Shown here piece by piece: positions 47,806 through 55,704 of a DNA stretch of 64,000 nt. The stretch's first letter is position 1; the number at the start of each line of letters is the position of its first letter. The notes beneath the pieces were generated by a model. That model searched no databases, was not told the origin of the DNA, and saw only the letters and a program-made list of their open reading frames with translations. A program made the position numbers and the translations under genes. The stretch spans positions 1-64,000 of the forward strand of contig PHBE01000009.1 in assembly GCA_002841885.1 (NCBI GenBank), given 5' to 3'. This DNA comes from Deltaproteobacteria bacterium HGW-Deltaproteobacteria-18. Lineage in GTDB: Bacteria; Desulfobacterota; Desulfovibrionia; Desulfovibrionales; Desulfomicrobiaceae.

Positions 47806-48705
47806 TTACGGCAATTGCAAAGGGGATCCGGTCAGCAGTTCGAAAGCTTCCAGGTATTTTTTCTGTGTTTCAGCGATAACCTCGGCGGGCAGCGTCGGGG
47901 GCGGAGGGGTCTTGTCCCAATCCGTTTCGCTCAGCCAATCGCGCAGGTACTGCTTGTCGAAGCTGGGTTGCGCCTGGCCCGGGACGTACCTGTCGGCGGG
48001 CCAGAACCGGGAGGAGTCCGGGGTCAGAACCTCGTCGATGAGCAGGATATCCTTTTCGTTCAGGCCGAATTCGAACTTGGTATCAGCGATGATTATCCCG
48101 CGCTTGGCAGCCAGATCCCTGCCACGTGAATAGATGGCCAGGGACAGCTCCTGGATTTTTTTGAGCAATCCTTCGCCGATGCGCGATTTGGCGTCGGCCA
48201 GGGTGATGTTTTCATCGTGTGCACCCAGGTCCGCCTTGGTGGACGGGGTAAAGAGCGGAATCTCGAGTTTGTCGGAGTCTACCAGCCCGGCGGGCAGTTT
48301 GTATCCGCAGACCGAGCCGGTGGCCTTGTAGTCCTTGAAGCCCGAACCGGTCAGATAGCCGCGTACGATACACTCGATGGGCAGGGGTTTGGCCTTCCTC
48401 ACCACGACTGCGCGGCCTTCCAACTCGTCCTTGTAAGGTGCGAGGGCGGCAGGAAAATCGCTTACGTCAGTGGCCAGAAGATGGTTGGAAACCAGATCCT
48501 TGAACGCGTCCATCCAATAGAGGGTGATCTGGTTGAGGACAACGCCCTTGTAGGGGATGGGCTCGTTCATGATCACGTCAAAGGCGGACATGCGGTCCGT
48601 GGTCACGATAAGAAGGGTTTGTGGGTCGATTTCGTAGATATCGCGGACTTTCCCGCGAGAGATGAGCGGAAATTCACGAATTTTAGTTTTGGTAACGATT
48701 TTCAT
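47806..48705 (-). CDS. purC: phosphoribosylaminoimidazole-succinocarboxamide synthase
   Basis: PurC (SAICAR synthetase) joins CAIR and aspartate with ATP. The protein has 299 residues, the longer form as in yeast Ade1 and many bacteria: SRGKVRDIYEIDPQTLLIVTTDR at the N-terminus, PIECIVRGYLTGSG, and DTKFEFGLNEKDILLIDEVLTPDSSRFW. The ATG at 48705 overlaps the hisD stop by four bases, so it is coupled to hisD; the open frame upstream of it is the hisD shadow. Confidence 0.96.
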   Translation of the reverse strand: MKIVTKTKIREFPLISRGKVRDIYEIDPQTLLIVTTDRMSAFDVIMNEPIPYKGVVLNQITLYWMDAFKDLVSNHLLATDVSDFPAALAPYKDELEGRAVVVRKAKPLPIECIVRGYLTGSGFKDYKATGSVCGYKLPAGLVDSDKLEIPLFTPSTKADLGAHDENITLADAKSRIGEGLLKKIQELSLAIYSRGRDLAAKRGIIIADTKFEFGLNEKDILLIDEVLTPDSSRFWPADRYVPGQAQPSFDKQYLRDWLSETDWDKTPPPPTLPAEVIAETQKKYLEAFELLTGSPLQLP

Positions 48706-50012
48706 GGGTTCTCCAGACGTTGTTCGACGCTGCGGGCATGAGCTTCCAGGCCTTCCAGGCGGGCCAGACGGGCCACCTTGAAACCGTGGTTGCCCAAGTA
48801 TGCCAGATCGGTGCTGATCAGGCTGGTTTTTTTGCAAAAAGTGTCCACGGACAGGGCTGATGAAAAGCGTGCCGTGGAAAGAGTGGGCAGCACGTGGTTC
48901 GGGCCCGCAAAATAATCACCCACGGGTTCGGGGGTGCTGTGGCCCATGAAAACGGCTCCGGCGTTGCGTACCGAGCCGATCCAGGCCCAGGGGTCGGCCA
49001 CGCTCAGTTCAAAATGTTCCGGCGCAAGGCGGTTGATGAGGTCCATGCCGGTTTCAAGATCAGGCACATGAACGAGCGCACTCCAATCGGCAAGGGACTT
49101 GGTTGCGATCTCCTGACGCGGCAATTCCGAGAGCTGTCGGCCAAGTTCTCTTTTGACCTCGTTCAGGAGTTGGCTGTCCGAAGAAATAAGAATGCTTGAA
49201 GCCAGCGGATCGTGCTCGGCCTGGGAGAGCATGTCGGCGGCCAGCCATTTCGGGTTGGCGGTAGAGTCAGCCAGGATGGCGATTTCGCTTGGGCCTGCGA
49301 TCATGTCAATGCCGACTTGGCCAACCAGCAGGCGCTTGGCCGTGGTCACGAAAATATTGCCCGGTCCTGCGATGACATCGACACGGGGGATGGATTCTGT
49401 GCCGTAAGCCAGGGCAGCAATGGCCCATGCCGAACCGCACATGAAAATGGTGTCAATCCCGAGAATGGCGGCGGTGGCCAAAATGTAAGGGTTGAGCGTG
49501 CCATCCTTGCGCGGCGGGCTGACCACGCAGATTGCCTTTACGCCTGCAACCTGAGCCGGGATGGCGTTCATGAGCAGGCTCGAAATGAGCGGAGTCTCCC
49601 CGCCCTGGCCACCGGGCACGTACAGCCCCGCACGGTCCACGGGCAGTACGAACTGGCCCAGCGTAGTTCCGGGAGCGGGGGTGGTGATCCAGGAGTTCTG
49701 CTTCTGGCGCAGGTGGAAGTCGCGGATGTTGGCAGCGGCTTCACGGATGATGGCCGCATCCTCTGCCGGGATCTGTTCCAGGGCTCGGCTGATATCGGCC
49801 TTTGGCACGGCCAGTTGGGTCGCTGTCAAAGACGGGCAGTCAAAGCGCCTGGTGTAATCGGCCACGGCTTCGTCACCGCGCTCACGCACTTGGGCCAGAA
49901 TGTCTCGCACCAGAGGTTCGACATTGTCCTCGCTGGCATCCCGGCGCGCCAGCCAGGACGTGATGCCGTTCCAGTCATTGGATGAAATATATTCAAGGAG
50001 TCTCAAAGGCAT
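48702..50012 (-). CDS. hisD: histidinol dehydrogenase
   Basis: HisD oxidises histidinol to histidine in two NAD-dependent steps with a zinc ion. The 436-residue protein has the family blocks VDRAGLYVPGGQGGETPLISSLLMNAIPAQVAG, EHDPLASSILIS and the end FAGPNHVLPTLSTARFSSALSVDTF, where the zinc-binding Asp/His lie. The start is the ATG at 50012, with AGGAGTCTC-like sequence only on the other strand; upstream the frame runs into repeat DNA and is not coding. First gene of hisD-purC-fabI. Confidence 0.96.
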   Translation of the reverse strand: MPLRLLEYISSNDWNGITSWLARRDASEDNVEPLVRDILAQVRERGDEAVADYTRRFDCPSLTATQLAVPKADISRALEQIPAEDAAIIREAAANIRDFHLRQKQNSWITTPAPGTTLGQFVLPVDRAGLYVPGGQGGETPLISSLLMNAIPAQVAGVKAICVVSPPRKDGTLNPYILATAAILGIDTIFMCGSAWAIAALAYGTESIPRVDVIAGPGNIFVTTAKRLLVGQVGIDMIAGPSEIAILADSTANPKWLAADMLSQAEHDPLASSILISSDSQLLNEVKRELGRQLSELPRQEIATKSLADWSALVHVPDLETGMDLINRLAPEHFELSVADPWAWIGSVRNAGAVFMGHSTPEPVGDYFAGPNHVLPTLSTARFSSALSVDTFCKKTSLISTDLAYLGNHGFKVARLARLEGLEAHARSVEQRLENP

Positions 50013-50061
50013 GAATGCTCTCGCATGGGTTCGCGGTGGAATGCCGGGGTGGACAAATGCA

Positions 50062-50175
50062 GGATTCCGCGCCGTTGCCCGACAGGGCCCGTTTCCACGG
50101 GAATGACATAAATTCGCTCGCCGCTTCGTGTCATTCCCGCGAAGGCGGGCCATGTCGGGCAACAGCGCGGAATCC
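50062..50175. repeat. large imperfect palindrome
   Basis: 47-base arms (50062-50108 and 50129-50175) match at about 41 positions around a 20-base loop. The outer part begins GGATTCCGCG and the inner part is CGGGAATGACA/TGTCATTCCCG. No coding sign; it resembles dispersed CATTCCCGCGAAGGCGGG-type repeats of proteobacteria. It lies upstream of hisD. The rest of the 50013-50367 gap shows only the porin terminator. Confidence 0.8.
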
Positions 50176-50313
50176 ATCCTTTCGCTAAAGGGGCTGCTTT
50201 ACGCAACGACAAAATGTCTATGCCCCGAATCCTCCAAAAGTCAATTCCTTCATCAGGCGTGAAGTACCGCCCACGGGGTTCACCACTCATGAAGGCCGCC
50301 TGCAAATAAAAAA

Positions 50314-50339
50314 GGGCCGGAGTTTTGCGTCTCCGGCCC
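50314..50339 (-). terminator. terminator of the porin gene
   Basis: The arms GGGCCGGAG and CTCCGGCCC (50314-50322, 50331-50339) are followed by a T-run on the minus strand. Confidence 0.9.
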
Positions 50340-50367
50340 AAAGTGGCGTCAGGTGTGAAAACCCGAA

Positions 50368-51666
50368 TTAGAACTTGTACTGGAAGCCGACGGTGGCGAA
50401 GTAGGAAGCGTCGAGGTCGTCGCCAGTGGCATCTTTATAGGTTTCGCTGGAAGCCTTGAAGTAACCGAGCTCATTGATGGCGGCCAGGTTTTCATAGATC
50501 ATGTACTTGTTGACCAGCCAGAATTCCCACAGGTCGTCTTCTTCGGTGAAGGCAACGCCGCTGTCTTCGTCGGAAGTACCCTGGGCATATGCGATGACCA
50601 GCTTGTGGGACAGCTTTTCAACAAAGGAGATGTCGTCCAGTACGAGGCCCAGGACCCAGAGGCCGGTGCCGTCGCTTCCAACACCAAGGGCTTCAGTGCC
50701 CCAAGAGTCGTTAGCAGCGATGAAAGCGCGATCGCCACCAACGTAGGGGGTCAGGCCCCAGCCTTCACGGAGGGTCGGCAGGTAGTTGTCTTCACCATCT
50801 TCATCATCAGCACCAGTAGCATAGGTGGTGAACAAGGTGGCGGTCAGCATGTCCATCTTGTAGGAAGCGGCCAGAGCGGCGTACCAGCCCTTGGTCTCGT
50901 ATTCATCATTGTCGCCAACACCGTAGATCAGGTCGGCGGCAAAGGTCAGCGGATCGAACATGGTCAGAGCTGCGTTAGCACCAAGAACCCATACAGTGGA
51001 GTCGTCAGTGTTGTTATAAGAAGCGCCAGAATTCTGACCAAGCCAAGCGTAACCAAAGTAAGGAGTGAGGGCAAAGCCATCAAGGGTGATGGGCGCAGCA
51101 ATGAAAGCCATATCGACATCATCACTCTCGGTGCCATCTTCCATCAGCTCATCGCTGAAGGAGGTGCTTCCGTCAGTGCCGCGGGTGTAACCGACGGTCA
51201 CGCCAAACATTTCATTGATGGGTGCGGACACAGTGATTGCGGCAGCATCGTCATCGAAGACAGGGTTGCCGAAAACGCCAGGCAGGGCAACGTACTGCAG
51301 ACCGGCCTGCACGTTGATCTGAGTGTCAGGGAAATTGAAGTTGAGGTAAGCGTGCTTGACTTCCAGGCTATCCTTTCCGTCAGTGCCCCAGTCAGAGCCG
51401 GTGTCTGCGCCCCAAACGTTGTCAAATTCAAAACCCAGGACAGCCTTCAGATTTTCGTTGGCCACGTAGTCAAAGTAGGTACGCATGCGCTGTACGGTGG
51501 AATAGTTGTCTCCGTCTTTGTAGTTGGAGTCATGGTCATTCAGGTTGGCTGACCAAATTCCGTAGACATCGAAGTTGCCGCGAACTTTCAGTTCGGTGGC
51601 GGAAGCGCTGGTGACCATGCTGAAAAGCAGGGCGGCAACCAAGGCTACGAGTGCAAAACGTTTCAT
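50368..51666 (-). CDS. outer-membrane porin
   Basis: A 432-residue beta-barrel porin of the Desulfovibrio homotrimeric type: signal peptide MKRFALVALVAALLFSMV up to SASA, a mature part rich in Gly, Tyr, Asp and Asn with alternating strands, and a final strand ending in phenylalanine (FATVGFQYKF) as required for BAM insertion. The ATG at 51666 follows AAAAGGAG. Likely a highly expressed general porin; the ion selectivity is unknown. Confidence 0.9.
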   Translation of the reverse strand: MKRFALVALVAALLFSMVTSASATELKVRGNFDVYGIWSANLNDHDSNYKDGDNYSTVQRMRTYFDYVANENLKAVLGFEFDNVWGADTGSDWGTDGKDSLEVKHAYLNFNFPDTQINVQAGLQYVALPGVFGNPVFDDDAAAITVSAPINEMFGVTVGYTRGTDGSTSFSDELMEDGTESDDVDMAFIAAPITLDGFALTPYFGYAWLGQNSGASYNNTDDSTVWVLGANAALTMFDPLTFAADLIYGVGDNDEYETKGWYAALAASYKMDMLTATLFTTYATGADDEDGEDNYLPTLREGWGLTPYVGGDRAFIAANDSWGTEALGVGSDGTGLWVLGLVLDDISFVEKLSHKLVIAYAQGTSDEDSGVAFTEEDDLWEFWLVNKYMIYENLAAINELGYFKASSETYKDATGDDLDASYFATVGFQYKF

Positions 51667-51812
51667 GTTCTTTCTCCTTTTGCTGTGAAAAAAACGAATC
51701 ATCTGACGCCTGGAAAGCTTCTAATCCAGCTGCGGTCCAAAAAGCAAGCCTTTTATGGCCGATTGGTGACTGAAAGTTTAATTTTTTTTACCGTCCAGTT
51801 TTTTGAATCAAC

Positions 51813-53420
51813 CTATTGATTGTCCAAGTTTAAAGGATACGCCACCACCATCGTGCGTTTTTTGGCCGTCCCGGCCATGCCGGTGTGGGAGTTGATGCTG
51901 ACCACGAGGTCAAGGGCCCCGTCGTTGTCCAAGTCCGCCAAGGCGTAGTCCGTGACAGTGCCCTTGATGCGGGCCGTCTTCCACTGCAGGCTCATGCCGA
52001 CGCCATCCCAGTACATGGAATGGATTTCGCCCTGCGGATAGTCCCTGTAGTTTGAGAAAATCTGGGCCGAGACGGAGATGTTACGGCTGAGAATGAGTTC
52101 GTGGCGGCTGTCCCTGTCTAGATTTGACGGGATGGCGCGCAAGGGGATGAAAACTTTGTTCGACGGCATGTTCTGCTCCGTGGGCGGCTGCAGGCCCATG
52201 GGGGCAGAGTGGTATTCGATCCCGAGGTTGGACCCGGCATAGGTTTCGTCCGTTGAAGTCAAGAGCGCTCCGGTTGAGCTGTATATTCTCATATGGTCAT
52301 AGTCGTCGATCATGACGATCTGATGTCCATCTTCGAAGGGCAGGAAGGTCACGTTAAAAACAGTGCCGCCAAGGGGTAGATCTATGGCCGGACCGAGGTC
52401 ATAGGAATCGTCACGCTTGATCATCTGGTGAATCTTGCTGTCCAGATATTTGGTGCGTCCCGTTTCCTGTCCAACCAGTGTCGGCATGAAGGCCGGAGGC
52501 ATGTTGAGGACTCCGAGAAAGTAGGGGATCGAATCGGCCTTGATGGAGAACTTGCCGTCGAAGTCGACGATGAGGGACTTGGGGGCTTTGTCCAGAGCTG
52601 CGGCGATAACTAGCTCGTGGCGGCCGTCGCGGTTAATGTCGATGCTGTTCAGGCGCACGTAATTCCGGTTTTTTGGCAGGTCGAGTTCAGCGACCTGTTT
52701 CATTTCTCCGCCAGTGACTCTGTAAGCGAGCAGGGTGCTGTCCGTCATCAGGAACACTTCATTCTGCCCGTCCCCGTCCCCGTCACACACCACCATCCCG
52801 CGAGAGGCAAACGGCAGGGTCTGGCTGCGCCAGCGGCCCATGGAGGTGTCGGCGTCTTCATACTTCAGGGAGGGGTTGGCGTAGGCCGTGTCAGCCTTGG
52901 TTTCGTTGACGATGAGGGCCTTGTTCATGGGGGTGGCTACCGGCTGCGCCTTGGCAACGGCGGTTTCTGGCTTGCCGAAGACCTGGGCGTTGATGTCTTT
53001 GGCGACCGTCTCCAGACTCGGGATGACCTGGCTCAGTTGCGTCTGTGTGGGCCGGGGCAGGTTATTGCCTTGGGGATCGATGGTGTTGACGTCGAGGCTG
53101 CATTCCTGACCCATGACGGTCAGCGAGCCCCAGACCAGATAGTCGACGCCCAGAGCCTGGCGGATTTTCTCGGCTGCGCCGGAATCCGCAGGCAGGCTGG
53201 TCACGGTCTTTTTGACTGTCCCTGCATCAAGGGGAGTTAAATTTTCGGGCCAGGTCAGACGCGTGGTCAGCATGCTTTGAATGCCCTGGCTCAGATATTG
53301 ATACTCCTGCGGTCCATGCACCCCAAAGGGCAGCACCGCGAAGGTCTTGGCCTCCTGGGCCAGGGCCGGGGCGGCGCAAAGAAGCAGGACGGCGAGGTTG
53401 ATGAGAAGTCTCTTGAACAT
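51813..53420 (-). CDS. secreted TolB-like/FG-GAP repeat protein
   Basis: A 535-residue secreted protein. After the signal peptide (MFKRLLINLAVLLLCAAPALA) comes a TolB-N/CsgG-like domain (KTFAVLPFGVHGPQEYQYLSQGIQSML to ~residue 140). From about 190 onwards are FG-GAP/VCBS-type units with Asp-rich calcium-loop patterns: DGDGDGQNEVFLMTD, DINRDGRHELVIAAA, DLDNDGALDLVVSI. These repeats form a beta-propeller. It probably acts in the outer membrane or periplasm near the porin encoded downstream on the same strand. The function is unknown. Confidence 0.78.
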   Translation of the reverse strand: MFKRLLINLAVLLLCAAPALAQEAKTFAVLPFGVHGPQEYQYLSQGIQSMLTTRLTWPENLTPLDAGTVKKTVTSLPADSGAAEKIRQALGVDYLVWGSLTVMGQECSLDVNTIDPQGNNLPRPTQTQLSQVIPSLETVAKDINAQVFGKPETAVAKAQPVATPMNKALIVNETKADTAYANPSLKYEDADTSMGRWRSQTLPFASRGMVVCDGDGDGQNEVFLMTDSTLLAYRVTGGEMKQVAELDLPKNRNYVRLNSIDINRDGRHELVIAAALDKAPKSLIVDFDGKFSIKADSIPYFLGVLNMPPAFMPTLVGQETGRTKYLDSKIHQMIKRDDSYDLGPAIDLPLGGTVFNVTFLPFEDGHQIVMIDDYDHMRIYSSTGALLTSTDETYAGSNLGIEYHSAPMGLQPPTEQNMPSNKVFIPLRAIPSNLDRDSRHELILSRNISVSAQIFSNYRDYPQGEIHSMYWDGVGMSLQWKTARIKGTVTDYALADLDNDGALDLVVSINSHTGMAGTAKKRTMVVAYPLNLDNQ

Positions 53421-53612
53421 TGTCTCCTCCGGGAATACAGATTTCGGACTTTGTCGGTTGAATGGCTAACAATAAAGTGGTTCTTCATGGTAAGGAATCC
53501 CGGGAATGTCAACAACGGCGGTGGATACGGCGGGTTGGGCCGGGGGTGGTTCGGGCGGGACGCAGGGAAGTCGCTGCGGTCGTAGAAATGGATTTCACGC
53601 ATAGCCTGACCT

Positions 53613-53676
53613 GCCGCGTCGAAAGTCGGGCTACGCGCGAAGACTCCCACGCAGAGCCTGGCTTCTCGCAATGACG
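53613..53676. repeat. dispersed GTAGCCCGACTTTCG repeat, copy 2 (reverse)
   Basis: Reverse complement of 60821-60884 with about one difference over ~60 bases (GCCGCGTCGAAAGTCGGGCT onwards). Within the 53421-53833 gap, further TCATTGCGAG words occur at 53691. No gene is supported in this gap. Confidence 0.75.
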
Positions 53677-53833
53677 ACGTCGGTGCTGCGTCATTGCGAG
53701 CGCAACGCGGACTTGTCGGGCGCATGCGCGAAATCCATGCCTTTGCCAAAGGCCGCGAGAACTATGGATGGCCGACGATGTATTATCCTGGTTGGCCCTG
53801 CAAATTCTTTTCATCATAACAATAGAGGTATCC

Positions 53834-54322
53834 ATGATCTCAAGACGCGACCTTCTCTTCGGCATGGCCCGCCGCCTGCGCGAGTCGGGTGGGGACAAGC
53901 CTGTCTCCGGTATCGGCGCGGATATCGGCGCCGCCGATGCCGCCTATGTCCGCAAGGACTATGGCGCTGCCCGTGACCTTTACAAGGACGTGCTCAAGGA
54001 GAACCGCGCTCACAAGGAGGCCAGGATCAGGCAGGGCATGTGTCATTACCATCTGGGTGAGTACGTGCAGGCCAAGGATCAGTTGCTCTTGGTCTGCAAG
54101 CAGCATCCCGGTGAATACCTGGCCTGTCTGTATCTGGGGCTGGCCTATGCCCGGCGGGAGCAGCTCGAGAAGTGCATGGAGGTCTGGAAAGGCTTTGTGG
54201 ACCGCGATCATATCGCCGTGATGCGTGAAATCAACGTGCATCGCGCTCTTTTTGAAACCGGCGAACCTCTGACCGGAGTGGAAGTGGCCGACGCCGTGGA
54301 AAAGGCGCTGACTCAGGCGTAG
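53834..54322 (+). CDS. tetratricopeptide-like protein
   Basis: A 162-residue protein. The N-terminus MISRRDLLFGMARRLR is basic and amphipathic rather than a clear signal. The middle contains two to three TPR-like units (AAYVRKDYGAARDLYKDVLKE, ARIRQGMCHYHLGEYVQAKD, LACLYLGLAYARREQLEKCM). It is likely cytoplasmic and protein-binding. GAGG precedes the ATG at 53834; the longer frame from 53768 begins in repeat DNA. It is a single gene; the partner is unknown. Confidence 0.72.
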   Translation: MISRRDLLFGMARRLRESGGDKPVSGIGADIGAADAAYVRKDYGAARDLYKDVLKENRAHKEARIRQGMCHYHLGEYVQAKDQLLLVCKQHPGEYLACLYLGLAYARREQLEKCMEVWKGFVDRDHIAVMREINVHRALFETGEPLTGVEVADAVEKALTQA

Positions 54323-54440
54323 TGAGTTTATCCTGTCGTTTTTTTGCCCCTATGCCGTTATGTTTCCATAAGCTTGGAAAGGATTTTTTTTGTGACTGGG
54401 CGCTGCTTCTTTGCAAGCTCAATGTTTTCGCTTTCAAGGC

Positions 54441-54555
54441 CGGGGCAAAACGCCCCGTTTTCTCCTGCCTGTTAATATTTCATCCATGATTTCAAGCAAG
54501 TTGCCTGCCCGATGTCCAGTTCGGGGCGAAACGTCCCTGTGGGGCGAAACGCCCC
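54441..54555. repeat. three GGGGCRAAACGYCCC mini-hairpins
   Basis: Short palindromes occur at 54442-54456 (GGGGCAAAACGCCCC), about 54523-54536 (GGGGCGAAACGTCCC-like) and 54541-54555 (GGGGCGAAACGCCCC, followed by GG then TTTT). They lie in the 470-base gap between the TPR gene and the receiver gene. The last could act as a terminator; repetition of the same hairpin is unusual. Confidence 0.55.
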
Positions 54556-54710
54556 GGTTTTGGGCTCGAAATCGTTTTGGCGCGGGTTTCGTCGCGCTTT
54601 GATGGCGAATCATCCAGTCGCTCTTCTTTGTACCCGTCCATAAAATCAGCTAGTTGCAAATATGGCATGGCCTGGCCTTTGATAGTTCAACCGCAGAAGG
54701 CGGTTCGCGT

Positions 54711-54727
54711 TGGCATACGCGTTGCTT
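54711..54727 (+). promoter_or_regulatory. sigma54 (-24/-12) promoter
   Basis: TGGCATACGCGTTGCTT has the GG at 54712-54713 and GC at 54724-54725 with exactly ten bases between, matching TGGCAC-N5-TTGC closely. It lies 67 bases before the first receiver gene of a cluster that ends with an NtrC-type sigma54 activator. Confidence 0.72.
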
Positions 54728-54793
54728 TATGCGATTGAACCAGAAGGAGGCTTGCTCGCGGATCATGCAGGCAGGCCCGTCAAGGAGGACTGA

Positions 54794-55225
54794 GTGACCG
54801 ACGCCAATATTTTGCTTGTCGACGACGATGCGCAGTTCATCGAAATCATGAAGAAACGCCTGACCATGCGGCGCATGGAAGTGTTTCACGCAAGCAGCGG
54901 CGAAGAGGCCTTGCAGAAGCTTGCAATGCATGGCGAAATCGAGGTTGTCATCCTTGACGTGAAGTTGCCCGGGCGGAGCGGCATTGAGATGCTGCAGCTC
55001 ATCAAGCAGCAATTTCCTCTGGTGGAAGTGATCATGCTGACCGGACACGCCACCGTGGAATCGGCCATCGACGGCATGCGGCTGGGGGCTTCGGATTATC
55101 TGATGAAGCCTTGCAGTATCGACGTGCTGGTTGAAAAGGTCAAAGAAGCGGTGGAAAAGAAGCGCAGGCATGAAGAGAAGATAGTCGACGCACGGGTTCG
55201 GGAGATCGCCAGTCGCCGAACGTAG
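54794..55225 (+). CDS. single-domain response regulator 1
   Basis: A 143-residue receiver with no output domain. Phospho-acceptor Asp55 (VVILDVKLPGRSG), acidic pocket Asp10-Asp12, the Thr in VIMLTGHATVESA and the Lys in YLMKPCS. A charged C-terminal helix (EKKRRHEEKIVDARVREIASRRT) extends beyond the receiver. The GTG at 54794 has AAGGAGG upstream. First gene after the sigma54 promoter; likely acts with the histidine kinase of the same cluster. Confidence 0.9.
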   Translation: MTDANILLVDDDAQFIEIMKKRLTMRRMEVFHASSGEEALQKLAMHGEIEVVILDVKLPGRSGIEMLQLIKQQFPLVEVIMLTGHATVESAIDGMRLGASDYLMKPCSIDVLVEKVKEAVEKKRRHEEKIVDARVREIASRRT

Positions 55226-55248
55226 AGGCGATTAAAAATGGAGCGTTC

Positions 55249-55644
55249 ATGGCTGACAGCATTCTTCTCATCGACGACGAGACGCAGTTCCTGATCACCA
55301 TGGCCAAGCGCCTGCGTAAAAGGGGGTTTCTCGTCAGGGAGGCCGGCAGCGGTCTGAATGGGTTGCGAGAGCTAGAGGCGGAGCCCGCCGATGTGGTAGT
55401 GCTTGACGTCGGAATGCCGGGTATGGACGGCATTCAGGTCCTACGGGAGATCAAGTTGCGTTTTCCGCAGGTGCAGGTGCTCATGCTGACCGGGCACGCC
55501 GACATGGAAGTTGCGCTTTCGGGAATGGCCATGGGCGCGTTCGACTATCTGATGAAACCGGTGGAGCTTGATGTCCTGGTCGGTAAAATCCGGGAGGCCT
55601 GTTCCCGGAGCAGGAAAGCGGGTGAGAGGCGCGGGTTGGAGTAA
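55249..55644 (+). CDS. single-domain response regulator 2
   Basis: A 131-residue receiver with no output domain: Asp9-Asp10, phospho-acceptor Asp53 (VVVLDVGMPGMDG), Thr in LMLTGHADMEVA and Lys in YLMKPVEL. It is similar to the receiver encoded just upstream and probably arose by duplication. The ATG lies 24 bases after the first receiver's stop. Confidence 0.9.
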   Translation: MADSILLIDDETQFLITMAKRLRKRGFLVREAGSGLNGLRELEAEPADVVVLDVGMPGMDGIQVLREIKLRFPQVQVLMLTGHADMEVALSGMAMGAFDYLMKPVELDVLVGKIREACSRSRKAGERRGLE

Positions 55645-55704
55645 GCCACCTGCACAGGGAACATGGTCCTGTATACACAAGATTACGAGGAGGCGGTAAC
55701 GCGT

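Noticed and set aside
50013-50177. 55-residue N-terminal extension of HisD and a 112-codon minus-strand frame in the gap
   Set aside because: Both lie in the large palindrome; the translations are repeat-derived.
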